Assembly (NCBI RefSeq): GCF_020382885.2
Contig: NC_058499.1
Span: 20,259,872 to 20,323,871 of the forward strand
Direction of reading: 5' to 3'
DNA length: 64,000 nucleotides
From: Scatophagus argus
Taxonomy: Eukaryota > Chordata > Actinopteri > Scatophagidae
Shown here one piece after another: positions 20,401-33,900 of this stretch. Position numbers and translations under genes: made by a program. The notes below the pieces were generated by a model. That model searched no databases. It saw nothing but the letters and a program-made list of their open reading frames with translations, and was not told the origin of the DNA. How positions within the stretch are numbered: the first letter of the stretch is position 1; each line of letters opens with the position of its first letter.

Positions 20401-23400
20401 GCGCCTATTCCAAAAAAGACTTCTGTTCTGAGCTGGGTGAACAGAGAATAACTGTAACTTCTTAATTAAAACTGTAAAATGCTACTATGATCCACAGCCG
20501 AGGTCAGGATCCACAGGTGATGTCTGCCTTTGCTCATAGTGATTACATGTTTTATATCACTACACTACTGGGGCTAAAGGTCATAACACAATATAACAGG
20601 AAGGTATTTAAATGAAGTGTCCCAGCTTTGATTACTTTGTCACTGTATGTTAATTATGGACAAATCAACCTGAGTGATTCGGAGAGGTTTATCTTTTCGC
20701 TGTCCATGTTTAAATAACAATTTTCAAGTTACACCACGCACTATATATTAGTTTTTATACATTATGCAGATGCGTTTTATAATGCAGCATGCATGGGTCA
20801 TGTTGTCTATTAATATTGAATGACTGAAGGATCTGGAAAGAGGAAACCAACTGTTCTATGAAGACCAGTGCCCATTCTGCTACCCAGTTACTACAAATGA
20901 CTTTATTGTGTAACAATGAAAATGGTGCTACAATTTAAATATTTATCAATTTTCAGTGAAACCTGCACAGGGTGGGTTATTCAAACCAGGTGAGAGGACC
21001 TTCTGAAATAGTTCTCTGACTTATTCTGGATATTATTCTCGATACACTTTCTTGAAACAAAAGTATTTATGTATTCATTAGAGTGTGGTCACCCAAAACT
21101 CGACTTACTGTGTATTTTTAAACCTTAGAATACCAATTATCTTGCCAAGTAAATGATGCTAATGACTGGGTTCTTTGACTTTTCATTGAAGTGGTTTAAA
21201 CACAGAAGTGAAAGTAAACAGTGGCAGTCTTGCTTTAAAGCTGCTGCAGTCAATAGTTTCATTTTAACGATGGATCAAAAAACCAAGTACGGGAATATCA
21301 CCTGACTGTATTATCATCACCTGACTGCAGGATTATCACCTGACTGCAGTTCCCCTCAACACTATGGAGCATTTCAGTGTCTTTCAGGTCATTGTTTTGA
21401 TTGCACAGCCCACAGCTTTGCTGCTGTGATTCAGTCTCAGGGAACTGTTTTCTGTGTGAAAGGATTAAAACCCACTCTACAAATGTCAGTGAATGCAGCT
21501 TTAACATAAACAGTAGAGCTCAAATTACTTTGAAAAATCAGTTCACACATTAAGTCTTGTGTTGTGGATTATGACTATTCTTGTGAGTCAAACACCTCCT
21601 TTAAAAATACACTGTTTTATTATTACGAGACAATGTTCATAGTTTATTAACCTTTGAACATCATAAGTGTAGCCATTTAAATCTTGCAAGACAAATAATC
21701 CCATCTGTCACTGCAGTGACAAAGTTAAAGTCTTGTAACGTTAGTAGTCTTAACACTAAATGAAGCAGCGTAGACTCCTTACATCTGAACATGAAGTTTT
21801 ACTGTCAAGTTAGTATTCCTGGTTTAGTGACACTGGAACAACTTGCAAAGAATGTCTGTTTACACACACCAACACACACTACCAGAATCACTAATTATAA
21901 TCCCAGGTTGAGGTGAAAAGATGGCATATTTACTGCACAACTAAATTAAATCTGTTATTGAAAAGTGGGTATAGCTTTATTCTCAACTCAACACTTACCT
22001 GCCACACCACACAAACAGCACTACTGACTACTACCTAACTAGCCTTACTACTACACTACCATCAAAAGCCAGGAAAACTCACAGCTCATAAAGCGTGAAG
22101 AGGTGACAAATGTTCAACGGTCAGATCATATACAGAATGAACATTGTCCCTCTGTCCTCCAAGACAAAGCTATGGATAGGTTCAGTGTAATACTGGGGTG
22201 GTCAAAGGGGTATAATGGGGGTCTTCAGAGGACAAAGGTCTCCTCAGCCTGTCAGTCGTTCAGACATGACCTCACAGAGCTCAGTACACATTAACTACTG
22301 GAGGAGAAATGAGTTTGAGCTGAAGTTGATTGCTTTCTGTCCTACATTCAAACAATATTAGAGCAACTACAATAGACCCATCCTGCTGCCTGCCACCATC
22401 AAATTTTATTTCACATGCATAAAAATCATAAAGACACATCCTTATCAATTCATCGTCACCTTTTAGCTCGTGACCAGATGTCACTGTGTAACTAACCTGG
22501 TGGACACTGCCAAACAAGAAGTTTTGACCAGAGACAGTCATGTTTTCTGTTGATAGTCAGTGACAGTTATGGTGCACAAACTGAAGATTGTTAATGGGCA
22601 TTCAAATTCCTGTGGATCAGATAGAGAGCGGAGCTATACAAAATAGCTTTATCTCATGTTGCTTCAGTGTTCACTGCAGTTTGCATCGATTATCACATAA
22701 TGTGGTTTACCTTGAACACCACATGTCAACCTCAGCATAACAGGTTCTATGTTTAGCAAACCTGTCCATTGCTGATCCTGGATTACCCATACTTTAGCCA
22801 CACACTGGCTCTTCAACTTTAACATACTGGTGCTGCTGTCACACTAGAGTAAAACATGACAGGTTGTTGTTGAGGTTATTAAAACAGAGAAGTTTGGTGA
22901 TTTTCTATATTTTTTACTGTCACCAAAGACTATGAAAAGACCAAAACCACCGAAGTATTGATCCTGTATACCGAAAGCCTGACATATCTTATTCCACTTC
23001 TCCATTGTTGTTCTAAAAACTATTAACAACACATCAATGAGCCACGCTACTGCACTGGGTGTCATGTTCTTTCATTATGATGAACATGGCCAGTGTAGTT
23101 TATTTTGACTTGATCCCACATATACAGTCCTGCTTCTCTGTAGATACTCTCCAGAGCACCAAGTGTGTGTTAATCAGCAACAAACACAAACAAATAAAAA
23201 CAAATACACTTTTTACTTCCGTTTGAGTAATGTTTGCTAAAACTGAAGAGCCCCGCTGTTGTAGTGAAAGACTTAGACTTAGTCCTATCCCCAGCCTTAT
23301 CCTTTAAAAAGAAGAACGGAAATCTGACCACTGAAGAGAACAGAACAGAAAATAAGTGTGAACTGAACAGAGTAAAAACAGAACAGCTTGGAGTCTGTTA

Positions 23401-23570
23401 CATACTATTTCAACCATCATGAGGATGGCTGGGATGCTTCGGATAAAGGATATGTCCACCATGGTGGTGACGTTAGCAGTTATCCCTCTGAAGCTGTTGC
23501 CCCCTTGCTGAGAGCCCTGAGTGTGGGGTGAGCTCGTCTCTGTGTCCACCTTGGAAGGGAAGTCTGCCAT
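17015..23570 (-). CDS. pllp: Plasmolipin, MARVEL-domain tetraspan membrane protein
   Basis: Four coding exons on the minus strand: 23406-23570, 18783-18956, 18054-18173, 17015-17122 (stop TAG at 17015-17017). Exons 1-3 are whole codons and the total is 188 residues (human PLLP 182). The N terminus MADFPSKV is nearly the human one. Four hydrophobic helices lie at about residues 47-66, 76-100, 110-133 and 150-174, with GWVMFVAV, PWPL, ATVLYVTAF and GASAFFSY conserved; this is the MARVEL fold. Plasmolipin resides in myelin and apical or endosomal membranes of epithelia and helps sort membrane cargo. I chose the ATG at 23570; an in-frame ATG two codons upstream (23576) would add Met-Ile but is less like the family. 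Intron 1 is 4.4 kb and contains repeat fragments. A CT/CA microsatellite lies about 370 bp upstream of the start. Confidence 0.95.
17419..17444. repeat. (GT)n microsatellite
   Basis: Uninterrupted GT dinucleotide run in pllp intron 3, about 300 bp from exon 4. Confidence 0.95.
19735..19925 (-). mobile_element. Teleost interspersed repeat fragment (TTAGC-rich family), inverted copy
   Basis: Motifs GAGCTAAATGCTAATGTCAACATG and CCATGTTTACCATGATCACCATC-like runs, then TTAGTTTAGCGTGTTAGCAC, are a common teleost repeat signature. The same family is in the opposite orientation at 34575-34830. It ends in GGATCAATAAAGTTCTTATCTTATC, which looks like a retrotransposon 3' tail (19890-19925). No coding content. 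Family name not assigned. Confidence 0.5.
21296..21349. repeat. Short tandem repeat, three copies of an ATCACCTGACTG unit
   Basis: The core ATCACCTGACTG occurs three times at about 18-19 bp spacing in pllp intron 1; the last two copies share the extended ATCACCTGACTGCAG. Confidence 0.8.
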
Positions 23571-23933
23571 GATCACGCAGCTTATGTGAAGATAGGTGTT
23601 TGAGAAACAGCCACACCAACAACAAACTTCTTAAGCTTCGGTCTCAGAATAAACGTCCTTCAAAAGTTTTCAATCCTCAAAAAATACTTGAAATTTGGAA
23701 TTCAGTAACCAGCAGCTACATCCACTGGCGCCAGAGGCAAGGCGAACTCTTCAAATGAAAGTTCTTTTGTTTTAAATAAAACTCATACATACAAAGTCTT
23801 AATGGTTAAAAGGAAAAGAAAAATATTCCAAAGAGCTGAGGAGGAGCCCTCCAGTAAAATCTCCAGGCTCAGATATCCAACATTCACTCTCCGCCACTGA
23901 CAGATGTCTAATGGTGGTGGTGTGTCTCTCTAC

Positions 23934-23935
<2 letters not shown>

Positions 23936-23970
<35 letters not shown>

Positions 23971-24011
23971 CCTCTCTCTCTCCCTCCCTCACACACACAC
24001 ACACACACACA
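23936..24011. repeat. Compound (CT)n/(CA)n microsatellite upstream of pllp
   Basis: A pyrimidine tract dominated by CT (23936-23988) runs into a CA run (23990-24011). On the pllp sense strand it is a GT then GA tract, about 370-440 bp upstream of the start codon, so it may sit in or near the promoter. Regulatory function is not shown. Confidence 0.9.
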
Positions 24012-24479
24012 AAGAATGTTTTATAATCCTCTCCCTTTGCTCTCTCCCTCTTTTGCCATCTCCACCTCACCCAGGCACCTCCCATATTGCTCTCAAAGGC
24101 CGCTCACCTGAGTGACTCATTGACATGTTTGAAAACTGGGAGGAGGGAGAAAAAATAACAAAAAGAGAAAATGGACTCAATGGCATCCTCTTTGTGTGGA
24201 TGTTTTATCAACAGATCTATCCTTGACATACATCTTGATAAGACATAGGAAGTACTGATGCACCAAGTTTAATAAATGACATACGGTCTGAAAGGATGCT
24301 GTAAATTTTTAACTCAAGAGAAGAATCCTACAATCCGCTGGTTCATATGGTCAGCAAGGAAATATTTTGTTTGTTGAAATTGAAACTGTCATTTTTGAAG
24401 GATGAACTAACACTGAACAACACATAGCAGATGTTAGAAAATGTGTTAGGATTATGCATTTTTCCTGGTGTTTTTGCCA

Positions 24480-26810
24480 GTGTTTCTCTCCTTGCTTTCC
24501 TCTCTCCCATTTGTTCCTGTTCGCTTTCCACCTTACCTGATCCAATCCGGAGCGGAGCAGGGCAGGCCCTCTTCCTTCTTCCAGTCATCCTCTCTCCTGC
24601 ACACCTGTTCTGCATTCCTGCCAATCACTCCAACTTCTCCTCTCACTACTTAAAGATCGACCTTCTCATCCTTCTCATCCCACCTTTGCAGATTGTACGG
24701 CCAGCTAAGTGACATACATGTTAAGCATGATCTCTGCTCTTTGTCTTTCTTGTTTTTTGGTCTTTGAATTAACGGTTGATGCCTCCATGTTAGGATGGGA
24801 TGATCAAACTTTCAGTTCTATTATGGGAAGCAATCAGGTTTTGTATTCATAAATTACTGAATTAACTTGTCTAGTTTCTCTTCTCCCCAAAGTCATGTCC
24901 TCAACCTCGGCATCATCATCGACTACCACACCTGCTTACCGAGTAACCACAAACTCTGTTCTCAAAGATTCCCATGTGACGGACCTGCAGTCATGTTCTG
25001 GCGTGCCAGACTGCTGTTGAAGCTTTTACTATGGTTTTCAAGTAAAGACCATTAACTTTCCCTACGGATCCTTCAAGGGTGAACTACATTTTGGGATTGT
25101 TAAGAGGCAGAGCACTGGATTGGGCAGAGGCTGTTGTGACCAATGAACCTGAGTTAACAAATTCTCTTAAGACTTTTTGGATCATACAGAGCCCATACCA
25201 CTCTGAATGATAACCGGATTTACTTCAAAAGAAAGGAAAGAGCAATCATTGTCCAATCAATGTCCTCACTTCTTCCACATCCCTCTTCCCCCAATCGCTG
25301 ACCCAGGTGTTACAGACTGTCCCTCTCCCTCAGCTTCGGAAGAGCCTATGCAACTCTGGAGATCATACCTCTCTCCGGAGGAACGGGAGCATCACTGGCT
25401 GGCAGGTGAGTGTGGTCAGAAGGGACATTTTTAGCTGCTGGCCCAACTTGGCCAAAAGAAAAAGGGTTCATCAGTAGATGTGGGCATACTGATGAGTCAG
25501 ACTGAATCTCAACCACCATCAGCTCCATGCTTCAAGATCCCTGTTGCCTTAGTCTATCAGCCATGGTCAATTCCACTGCTAGCTTTAGCTTTAGTAAGAG
25601 GATAATTTTGTGGACTGTGAATTAGCCAAGTAGTGTAACATTGTTTCGGAGGAGTTGCCGACTCCTCTTTCTGTTATTGCTGCAAATGGCCACTTAATGG
25701 CTCTAGTGACTCATCTTACAGGTCCTTTAGTGCTTACTTTGTCCAGTAACCGTCAGGAGGACATTTCTTTTTATATTATTATTATTATTATTATATCTTC
25801 CCCCAAGACACTCTCGATTCTCGGTTTTCCTTGGCTAAAACTTCACAACTGGAGTGTTTTTTTTTTTTTTTTTTTATCATTTGGTTTGTCTCCGGTCCTC
25901 TTTGTCTCCTAAACCCAGGTCACCTGAAAACTCTGAACTGGTTTCTGAGGAGATTCATTCAACTGGTGTGCCCACTGGGTACTGTGACTTGAGGGAGATG
26001 TTGAATAAGGCTAAGGCTTTTTCTCAACAGTCCAAGGTCATTTAGAGTGTCTGTAGATGCCTTTTGATGAATACTCTGGCTATATTCCTCATTTTTCTTT
26101 GTCTATTTAGTTCATGCCAGTGCAGTGTTACAGAGGTTGCTTGAAAACACGTTGCATGTAAAAGCAGAAAAAGTGAATTTCATGCAAACTTTGTCCGTTT
26201 CCTAAGCTCATTACTGCAGACGGTCAGGTTCAAACTGACCCTGAGAAGGTCCAGGGTGTAGCAAATTGGCTAAGACCTCAGACTTTTAGCAGTCTCTTGC
26301 CTTTGCCAACTTCTACCTTTGCCTTTGATTCTGACGTAATTATGACGTGGGTATGAGCTGTGTGCTGTTGGCTCTAGAGGGATGGAGGCACTGGCTGGAG
26401 GGGGGCCAGCTGGAGACACCTCTTAGTCTGGACTGATCATAACAATTTAGCTCACATTCAGTTGACTACAAAGTTGAAACTGAAACAAGGCTAGGTGTGC
26501 TTTATTTTTTTTAGGCGATTCAACTTCACCCTGGCTTACAGACCTGGATCCTGCAGTGCAAGCCTGACACCCTCTACGGATGCCGACACGGAGTACGTGG
26601 CTGTCTGCATGTGTGCCTGCAACAAGTCAACTCATTGCCCTCCAGCTGGCCTGCTGCAGCTCCGGCTCATCCCTTTCAGAACATGTCCTGGATTTTGTCA
26701 CTGGCCTGCCACCATCTACAGGTAGCACAATAATACTCACTGTTGTTGACCGGTTTTCTAAAGCAGTGCACTTTATTAAATCCACAGCATCAGTAAAGTG
26801 TCATTAAAGG
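24480..26810 (+). mobile_element. Decayed Ty3/gypsy LTR retrotransposon (gag to integrase fragments)
   Basis: Short, frame-broken fragments appear in gag-pol order on one strand: a capsid-like patch (about 25085-25200), a gag C-terminal patch LSPEEREHHWLAGE with a half zinc knuckle CGQKGHF (25335-25432), a protease-end patch ILGFPWLKLHNW (25655-25850), a reverse-transcriptase-side patch VLQRLLENTLHVKAEK (about 26105-26190), an RNase H end patch FTLAYRPGS (26515-26560), and an integrase-core patch [20 protein letters not shown] (26690-26790). Frames change repeatedly, stops are frequent, large deletions lie between patches, and an ATT microsatellite (25775-25794) sits in the protease part. A pyrimidine-rich stretch at 24480-24715 may be a 5' LTR remnant; its ends are not defined. 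The element is inactive. Confidence 0.82.
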
Positions 26811-27184
26811 TCATTATCAGCGCAGGTTTTACATTCATGTTTATTTTTTCACAGTTGCATCATTTGCATTTACTAATTAGTTGATGCTGGTTGAAAATGT
26901 CGCTTGATACCAGCATGTAGGCAGAGTTGGAGTTGGCAGAAGCTGGTGAACAGCCATCCATCAGAGGAGGGAGGAAGGTCGGAATGGAAAAGTAGGAGGA
27001 AAAGAGAACAAAATTTACAAAGAAAACAAAAATATTGGCATATTATGTCATGCCACAATTACCAACTCATTGGATAGCCTTAACAGCACGAATATACAAT
27101 ATGAAAGCAATTAAAATCCAACAAGAAAGCATATTAAGAAAGTAAGATGAAATAGAAAAATATGATATAGTTCACCAAGCAAAC
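26811..27184. other. Intergenic sequence, nothing recognised
   Basis: AT-rich sequence between the gypsy remnant and the probable plcg2 poly(A) site. No exon, RNA gene or repeat identified. Confidence 0.4.
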
Positions 27185-27974
27185 TTTATTGTCTCTATTC
27201 ATAAGGTCAGTGATGATTTACAGGAAAGCTGTAAACATCAAATTAAATAACTGTTTTTGTCACATTGGATTAAGCCACCTGTTTTCATTTAACTGACTCT
27301 TTAATGATGCAACACGTTACCACACAGAAAAACTCTCACACTAGCGAAAATACACAACAATAAAAAGTTTCATGTCATCAGACTCAAACAGCAACCTGTA
27401 TATTGGCTCCATTTCAGTGGTTTTAGTATTTAAAATTAGACACAAAAAAGATTCATTCAACACAAGCTCCTTGGCAAAAGAAGTCCTGCTATGCTGCAGT
27501 GAAACAATTACTTCAGTTAGCGGGCACTCCTCTTTAATAGAAAATAAATATTCTGTATAGTTTGATTTCAGAGTGAATGCAGAATTGTTGAACGCTAAAC
27601 TGGCTGTGGGGACCTCGCAGAGGAAATGTTGCAGCCTCTCATCTCATCTGTCATAAAGGAGTTGCACGGTTCATCCTTTCTCAGCCTGCTTCACCCACTT
27701 AAATGAATGGTTTCCTACATTTGCCAGAGAATTATGTTAACATATTCCAATATTTTTACACCTGAGAGAATATTTAGGCCATAAGTTTATTATCTTATAG
27801 TAAATAAATAAAAACTAATTTGAGGGAACATGTGATTTTTGTCATTTTTTGATATGAAAAAGCACAGATCACAAATCTTTCAGTAAGCAGATAGAGGTGA
27901 CATTAGATCTGCAACCATTTCTCCAGTGCTCAGACAGGGAGGATGTGGACAGGTGAAGTTCTGCTCAGGAGTCC
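27185..27974 (-). other. plcg2: plcg2 3' UTR
   Basis: Sequence following the plcg2 stop on the minus strand. Minus-strand AATAAA signals are at 27786-27791 (short UTR of about 190 nt) and 27185-27190 (about 790 nt). I cannot tell which is used. Confidence 0.45.
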
Positions 27975-30900
27975 TCAGGAGTAGAACTTACTGTTGTTCG
28001 TCTTCTTTTGCCTGTGGCACAAAGAAAAGACAGGGGAAATAATTGGCACATTTCATGTCATTTAGCCACCTAACTTTTCCCCACACTCTGAGTTTGAGAC
28101 TGACTTGTGTTTTTCACTGGTGCTGAACTCCCTCAGGAGGTGGTTTTGTTGGCGAGGGGTGGTGGAGCGCTGAATGTTGGTGTGTGTGTCGTACAGGAAT
28201 GGTTCACTGCTAAGCTCAGACTGCTTTTTCCTGAGCTGGCTGGAGGATGAGTACAGCTCCTCCTCCGCTCGCTGAATGATAAGAGACATGTGATCACAAG
28301 CACAAAAATACCCCCATGAAGAAATCAAATAAAGTCACATGTATGTAAAGTGATGTGAAGCCGTGCGTGTTTGCTCACCCCTGCTTGCTTTACGTTGATG
28401 TGGACCAGCAGAGAGGCCAACTCTAAGTTTTCACTGTAGCCATTTTTTAGAGGAACAGAGCGGTAGCCTGTTGGTACAAAAAAAACCCCAAAAGCATTCA
28501 ATCAGCTCTGTGTGCACACACCTGTTAATCATAGTACAACATCAACCAGTCATATGAAACAATAGTTAAAGCACCACATTGGTGTTTTTCATTATTGTTT
28601 ACTAGCGTGTCCCAGGACAAAATGCAGGTGCCCCCCTTATTTTAATCTCTCTTCACTTTTTATGTACCCTGTTGCACTTAAGTACCTATCACGCAGACTA
28701 ATTGGTAATTTGATGAAACCCAAGTGAAATTAGGAGCATGCTCCATGTAAACCATGTAAACATGATAGCCCCATAACAGTATTAAAAGTAGATCAATTGA
28801 AATAAAATGTTGGCATGTTCATCAGCTTTGTCTTTCATCACTACCTCATGCTCAGAGCAGAATTAAGCTTTGGATTTGATATCAATTATTTTTTCACTCT
28901 TTAATATATATGGAATATGAATTAAAAATAAAAAACAAGGTAAAAGTGAAAAGTAATAAAATAAGTATAAGTATAGTGTAGAGAAAAGTAACTAAAATTC
29001 CTGCTCTGGCCAGGTGTGTTTTCCCACCTGAGCGAATGCCTTTGACAGGAAATGTGGCCTGAGCTAGGAAGTTGGGGTCTGAGAACATGTCCTCCTCATT
29101 GACCACAAAGCGCAAGAAGGTGAGTTCGGGCTCGTGCACGGTGAAGGTCATCGGCTCTGCAGGGGCTTTCCACACCGGGTTCAGACCGTTATCACCTGCA
29201 GCAGGCAGAATGAAAGCAATGATCACAAAGAATCTCTCACTTGAATCTCACCCCACCTCCCACTTCCCCTTTCCTTACGATAGACGATGGTCTTGAACTT
29301 CTCTTCTGTGTGTCCACATAGCTCGACCTCCACAAATGGACTGGCGATGCTGCGGCCAGGCTTAGGAAGGTGTCTGGCAGCAACAACCTGCAGGAGACAA
29401 GTACAACTGCTGTTATACACTTCCAAAATGTGACAAAATGTCACAATGCTGCCATTCAGTCAGTTTCATGCACCTGTAACATGATGATGCAGTTTGACTA
29501 TCACAATATTACACTTGGTCCTGAACCAGAATATTTCGTAAAGCAACCTCATGATGATGCTCCATCTGTTAGCCAGTTATTGTTATTAAATGAGTGTGTG
29601 TTCGTTTACAGACGTACCCTAACATCGATGTTGTACTTGACCTTCTTCTTCTCCTGCTGAGGGTCATAGCTGTCATGGCGCATGAGCTCTGGCTGCAGCA
29701 CATAACCTGTACGCCCATTCAGACTGAAGAGGGCGCTGTTCAGCTGGGTGTTTTTATCTGGGTGGACATAATGCACATCATAAAAATCTAAGTGAAACTC
29801 GTAAGAAGCCATGATGAAGGTAAGCTGTGCTGTCTGTTCTGCTTCTCTTTTTCCCCCTTTCCCAACTCAGGACCTCACTCGTCCCGTTGGCCTTGGGTTT
29901 TCATCACTTTTCAAACACATGCTGAGATCACATCTTGGGCTAACATGACCAATGCCTAACACATGGAAATGGATGAACATACAAAGTACTGTGTTAGTAG
30001 TATTGGGTCCCCAACTGTCCTCTACAATTGTCCTTTCTGGGAGGTCATAAACTACAGTACCTGCTGTCTGAAAGTTGAGAGCCACCATGTGACAGCCAAC
30101 TGCCCACAGTGGGTAAGGGTCATAGTTGGAGGACTCCACACGTTGACCTTTTGGATAGATCCGACTCAGTGCTTTGCGGTTGTACTGCAGGAAGTCTTTG
30201 GTGCGGCTCTTTCCTGGTATCTTGTTCTCCACAAAGGAGCGGACCTCTTTGTAGCTGTAGTTCTCTAGAGACAGTAAAAAAGAGCAGTGATTTCAGAGGT
30301 ACAAGGTAAGCTGAAACCAAAAAAACAATAAACTGAACTGAAACTGGATAATTTGTGGTCATAATTAATATGTTTAGGTTAACATATGAGCTGATGCTGC
30401 TATCTGCTTATGTTATACCTCACTTTTGTTGCCTGCTAAGGAAATAGCTGAGAAAGATTGCTTGGTTAGTTGATAAGTGGATCAAGCATGCAGTCTGTGA
30501 CGATTCATGCATGAAAGAGTTTCTCATGCAGGAGGGTTGTTAATGAATGTGCATCTGTAAAGCTTGTGGAACAATAAACAGTGATTGTGGCTCAACTACT
30601 GAGCGTGCCTTGGTATTCAGATGAAACTGTCAATCGACTCAGGAGTGCCAGCTAATGTAGTTTGTAAAGGAGCTTGTGTCTCATTCACGTTGCACTTACG
30701 GCATGGTCTTACCATATAACCGCAAAATATGTAATAACCACACTGTAAGAGTCACCTGATTAAAACTGTTGGGGTGCAGATGTGGGTTATATATAATTCT
30801 GTGCATTTCTAAATTTAGATTGGTATAACACAGGAAGTTGTCTGGTCTATGGATCTGTCTCTTCGGTGACATCCTGTTTGTTGAAGCACTGTGAGTTGCG

Positions 30901-33900
30901 CTCCAGAACAGCGAAGGCAGACCTTCATGAATAAGTTGAGGTGTGTCACATCAAAGCATTCACTTCACATTCACAGCTGTATGATGCATGACGGAGGCAA
31001 CGTGTATATCAGTCTGTATTTACATAAAGTACTTGATTTCCATTTCCCAAGAATTTAATTTCTCTTAATTTCTCCAGCACAACTAGCTCACAAAATTTGT
31101 ATCAAAGTTTGAAACTTCATATTCCAGATGAAATATTAATCAAAATGCTCCAATGTCACAAAGAAACGTGTCATCATAGCTTCACTGCAATACCAAATGT
31201 ACTTTTTTCTCTCTGGTCATCTACAGGCTGATTACAGGCTAATTACCGGTCTCCTAGATGACAGTTAGTTAGTGCAGTGTCACATTATATGAGTATTAGA
31301 TCATATCTAATTGTTTAAATGAATACATGAGAGCAAAGATAGCACTCTCATACTTGTATAATAAATATGAAACTACTGCCAGGAAATGCTCGGCTCAGTT
31401 TGGCATAAAGACTGGAAGCAGAGGGAAACAGCTAGGCTGACAAGATTGTTTCTGTCAATAAGGAAACTACAAACCTTTTTAAAGCCATTTTTCAACGAAG
31501 AAAAGTCCTCTGAAATCTTTAAGAAGGAAACTACCAAGATTATCTACCATATGTTTTTACTGGCTAGCTCCAGGTTAATGATGCTTTGAAACTTTTCTTT
31601 AGCTGCTTTTAATTATTTTATTTAATTTTATTTATTTAATTATTTTAATTTTATTGTATTAATTACAAGAACAAAAGACATTCAAACAGCGTAATTGGCC
31701 AAGTGCAACATTGGCACGATTCAGATGCTAATTACACAGTGCAGTGAATGCAAGGTGCATCAAACATCACTACGGTACCTGTAACCCTAATCTAAACATT
31801 CATTTATTATATAGCCTAACACCTTAAAGAATCTATCATTAGCTACACTGAAAGTATAAAAGACTGAGTGGACCGTATCTGATTCTGAATCAATGCTAAA
31901 ACTACCCTGCTCACATTAAGGTTACAGACTCTGGTGGAGCATGTTTCCACTGTGAAGCTGTGGTTGATGTTGGTCCCTTCAGGCCCTTGTCAAACCATCA
32001 TGGTGCTTCTGTTCACAAGTCTTTATGTTCAGCATGTGCGTCTGCATGGGTTTACCAAAGCGGTCCTTCTCCTTGCTGCGTGGCTGACAGTAGACAACCA
32101 GGTCTGACATCTCCATGGCAACCTCCGCCTTCTTCTCCACTTCCTCCTGCTGTTTGATCTGAGTTTGGACAGAAAAACAGCCACATCCTGTTTGCACAGT
32201 GACATTCACAGACCACCAGAGTAACCCCCCTTGTGTGGTGATACACTATGCAGTCCATGTCAGTCATACTGTGTCCTATGCGGTTATACACTATGCAGTC
32301 CATGTCAGTCATACTGTGTCCTATGAGATAACTCACCTCTTGCTCCCTTTTGTATTGCTTGCTCATCTCTCTCTGAGTAATGTTCCAGGCCACCTGGTAC
32401 CATTCAAACAACTCCTCCAGAGAGCCTGCTGCCAGGTCAAACTGCAGACTGTCCTGTTCTGTGTCCTGCAGGGTCAACACGTGAGGCTTCCCATTTTTAC
32501 CATTCTTCACTAGAAAGGAGGAGGGAGGAAAAGAGGCATTGTGATGGAGGGTGAAAAGGGATGATCAACTCCCATAATATATATTGATGAAGCCATGGGG
32601 AGCCACATATATGATTATAGCATGTGCAGCAAATACATATTTTTTTAATGTGGGAATAGCCTAAATGGCATGCAAAGAAATGATTCTCAGTCACAGCATA
32701 ACCTCATCTCTCAAATCTGTGGGTGTTGTGGAACTAAAATTTTGAGATCAACTCACCACTGCCGGAGATACAACATGCACAATGTGCACAATGCTCAGCA
32801 TATGATAGTGATTATAATGATGATTCATGTAAAAATCATGTTAATTGGAAAGCTGTGGGAGGCTTGTGCAGTTTCCCCACATGCATACAGAAAGAAAGAA
32901 AGAAATTGTGAATGTAATCAAGGTATCCTTTGGGGTTTGTGACAGACAAGTGGAGCAAATGCTTTGATGTCCACCATGATGTGCGCAAAGTATAACCTAA
33001 AAGGTACACTCACAAATACACACACAAGTACAGGGATGATGCAATACATACTCCTGCCAGTGGTTTCATTCTGTTCTGATAGACTGTGGTAGCAGTGTCA
33101 GGAAATGAAGCAACATGCCAGTAAAAGGCAGGAAAAAAGACATTTGTTCTCATTGTGGGCGGCATGGTGGTGCAGTGGTTAGTGCTGTTGCCTCATAGTA
33201 AGAGGGTTCCGGGTCTGGGCCCTTCTATGTGGAGTTTGCATGTTCTCCCTGTGCCTGCGTGGGTTTTCTCCAGGTACTCCGGCTTCCTCCCACAATACCA
33301 AAAACATGCACATTAGGTTAACTGGCTACTCTAAATTGCCCCTAGGTGTGAGTGTGTGCGTGAGTGGTTGTCTGTCTTTGTGTGTCAGCCCTAAGATTGT
33401 CTGGTGACCAGTCCAGATTGTACCCTGCCTCTCGCCTGTAGTCAGCTGGGATAGGCTCCAACCCCCAGCCCCCCAACCTCAGTGTGAATGTCAAGCATGT
33501 ATCAGACACTAAAATAATAACTCACAGTTTTGAATGTTGCACTTGGAGATGTCCACAACACCCTGACATAGTTCACCAAGTGGGTTGTCTTCCATGTCCT
33601 GTTTTAATACACACAGCAGATGCACAGTTAATCTTTATATCTATGAAGCTCCAGTTAAACTGTGACCTAAACTCTAATCTTTACCTGGTCTTTGGTCTCA
33701 GGTTTAGTGTTGTTGGACACTTCCTCTACATAGTTAGATGGGAAGAACAGCTGCACCTTTCCACCATAGTCACCTTTCCACCTGTAGTGAGTAGAAGGTA
33801 GAGGGAAATGAAAAAATCCTGTTTGTTCTATGTGTGTTCACAGTTTATGCAGATGAACAGAAATGATAGGGACATAATGTGATTAATCCCTAAGATATGG

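Noticed and set aside
23571-23576. pllp start two codons upstream (Met-Ile-Met)
   Set aside because: The family N terminus begins MA(D/E)FPSK, which fits the ATG at 23570.
28062-28104. plcg2 ending by read-through of exon 31
   Set aside because: The spliced 37-nt exon gives the conserved SKFYS end in phase, so it was chosen; the read-through is kept only as a possible isoform.
29963-30268. Plus-strand open frame of about 100 residues
   Set aside because: It is the antisense shadow of plcg2 exon 26.
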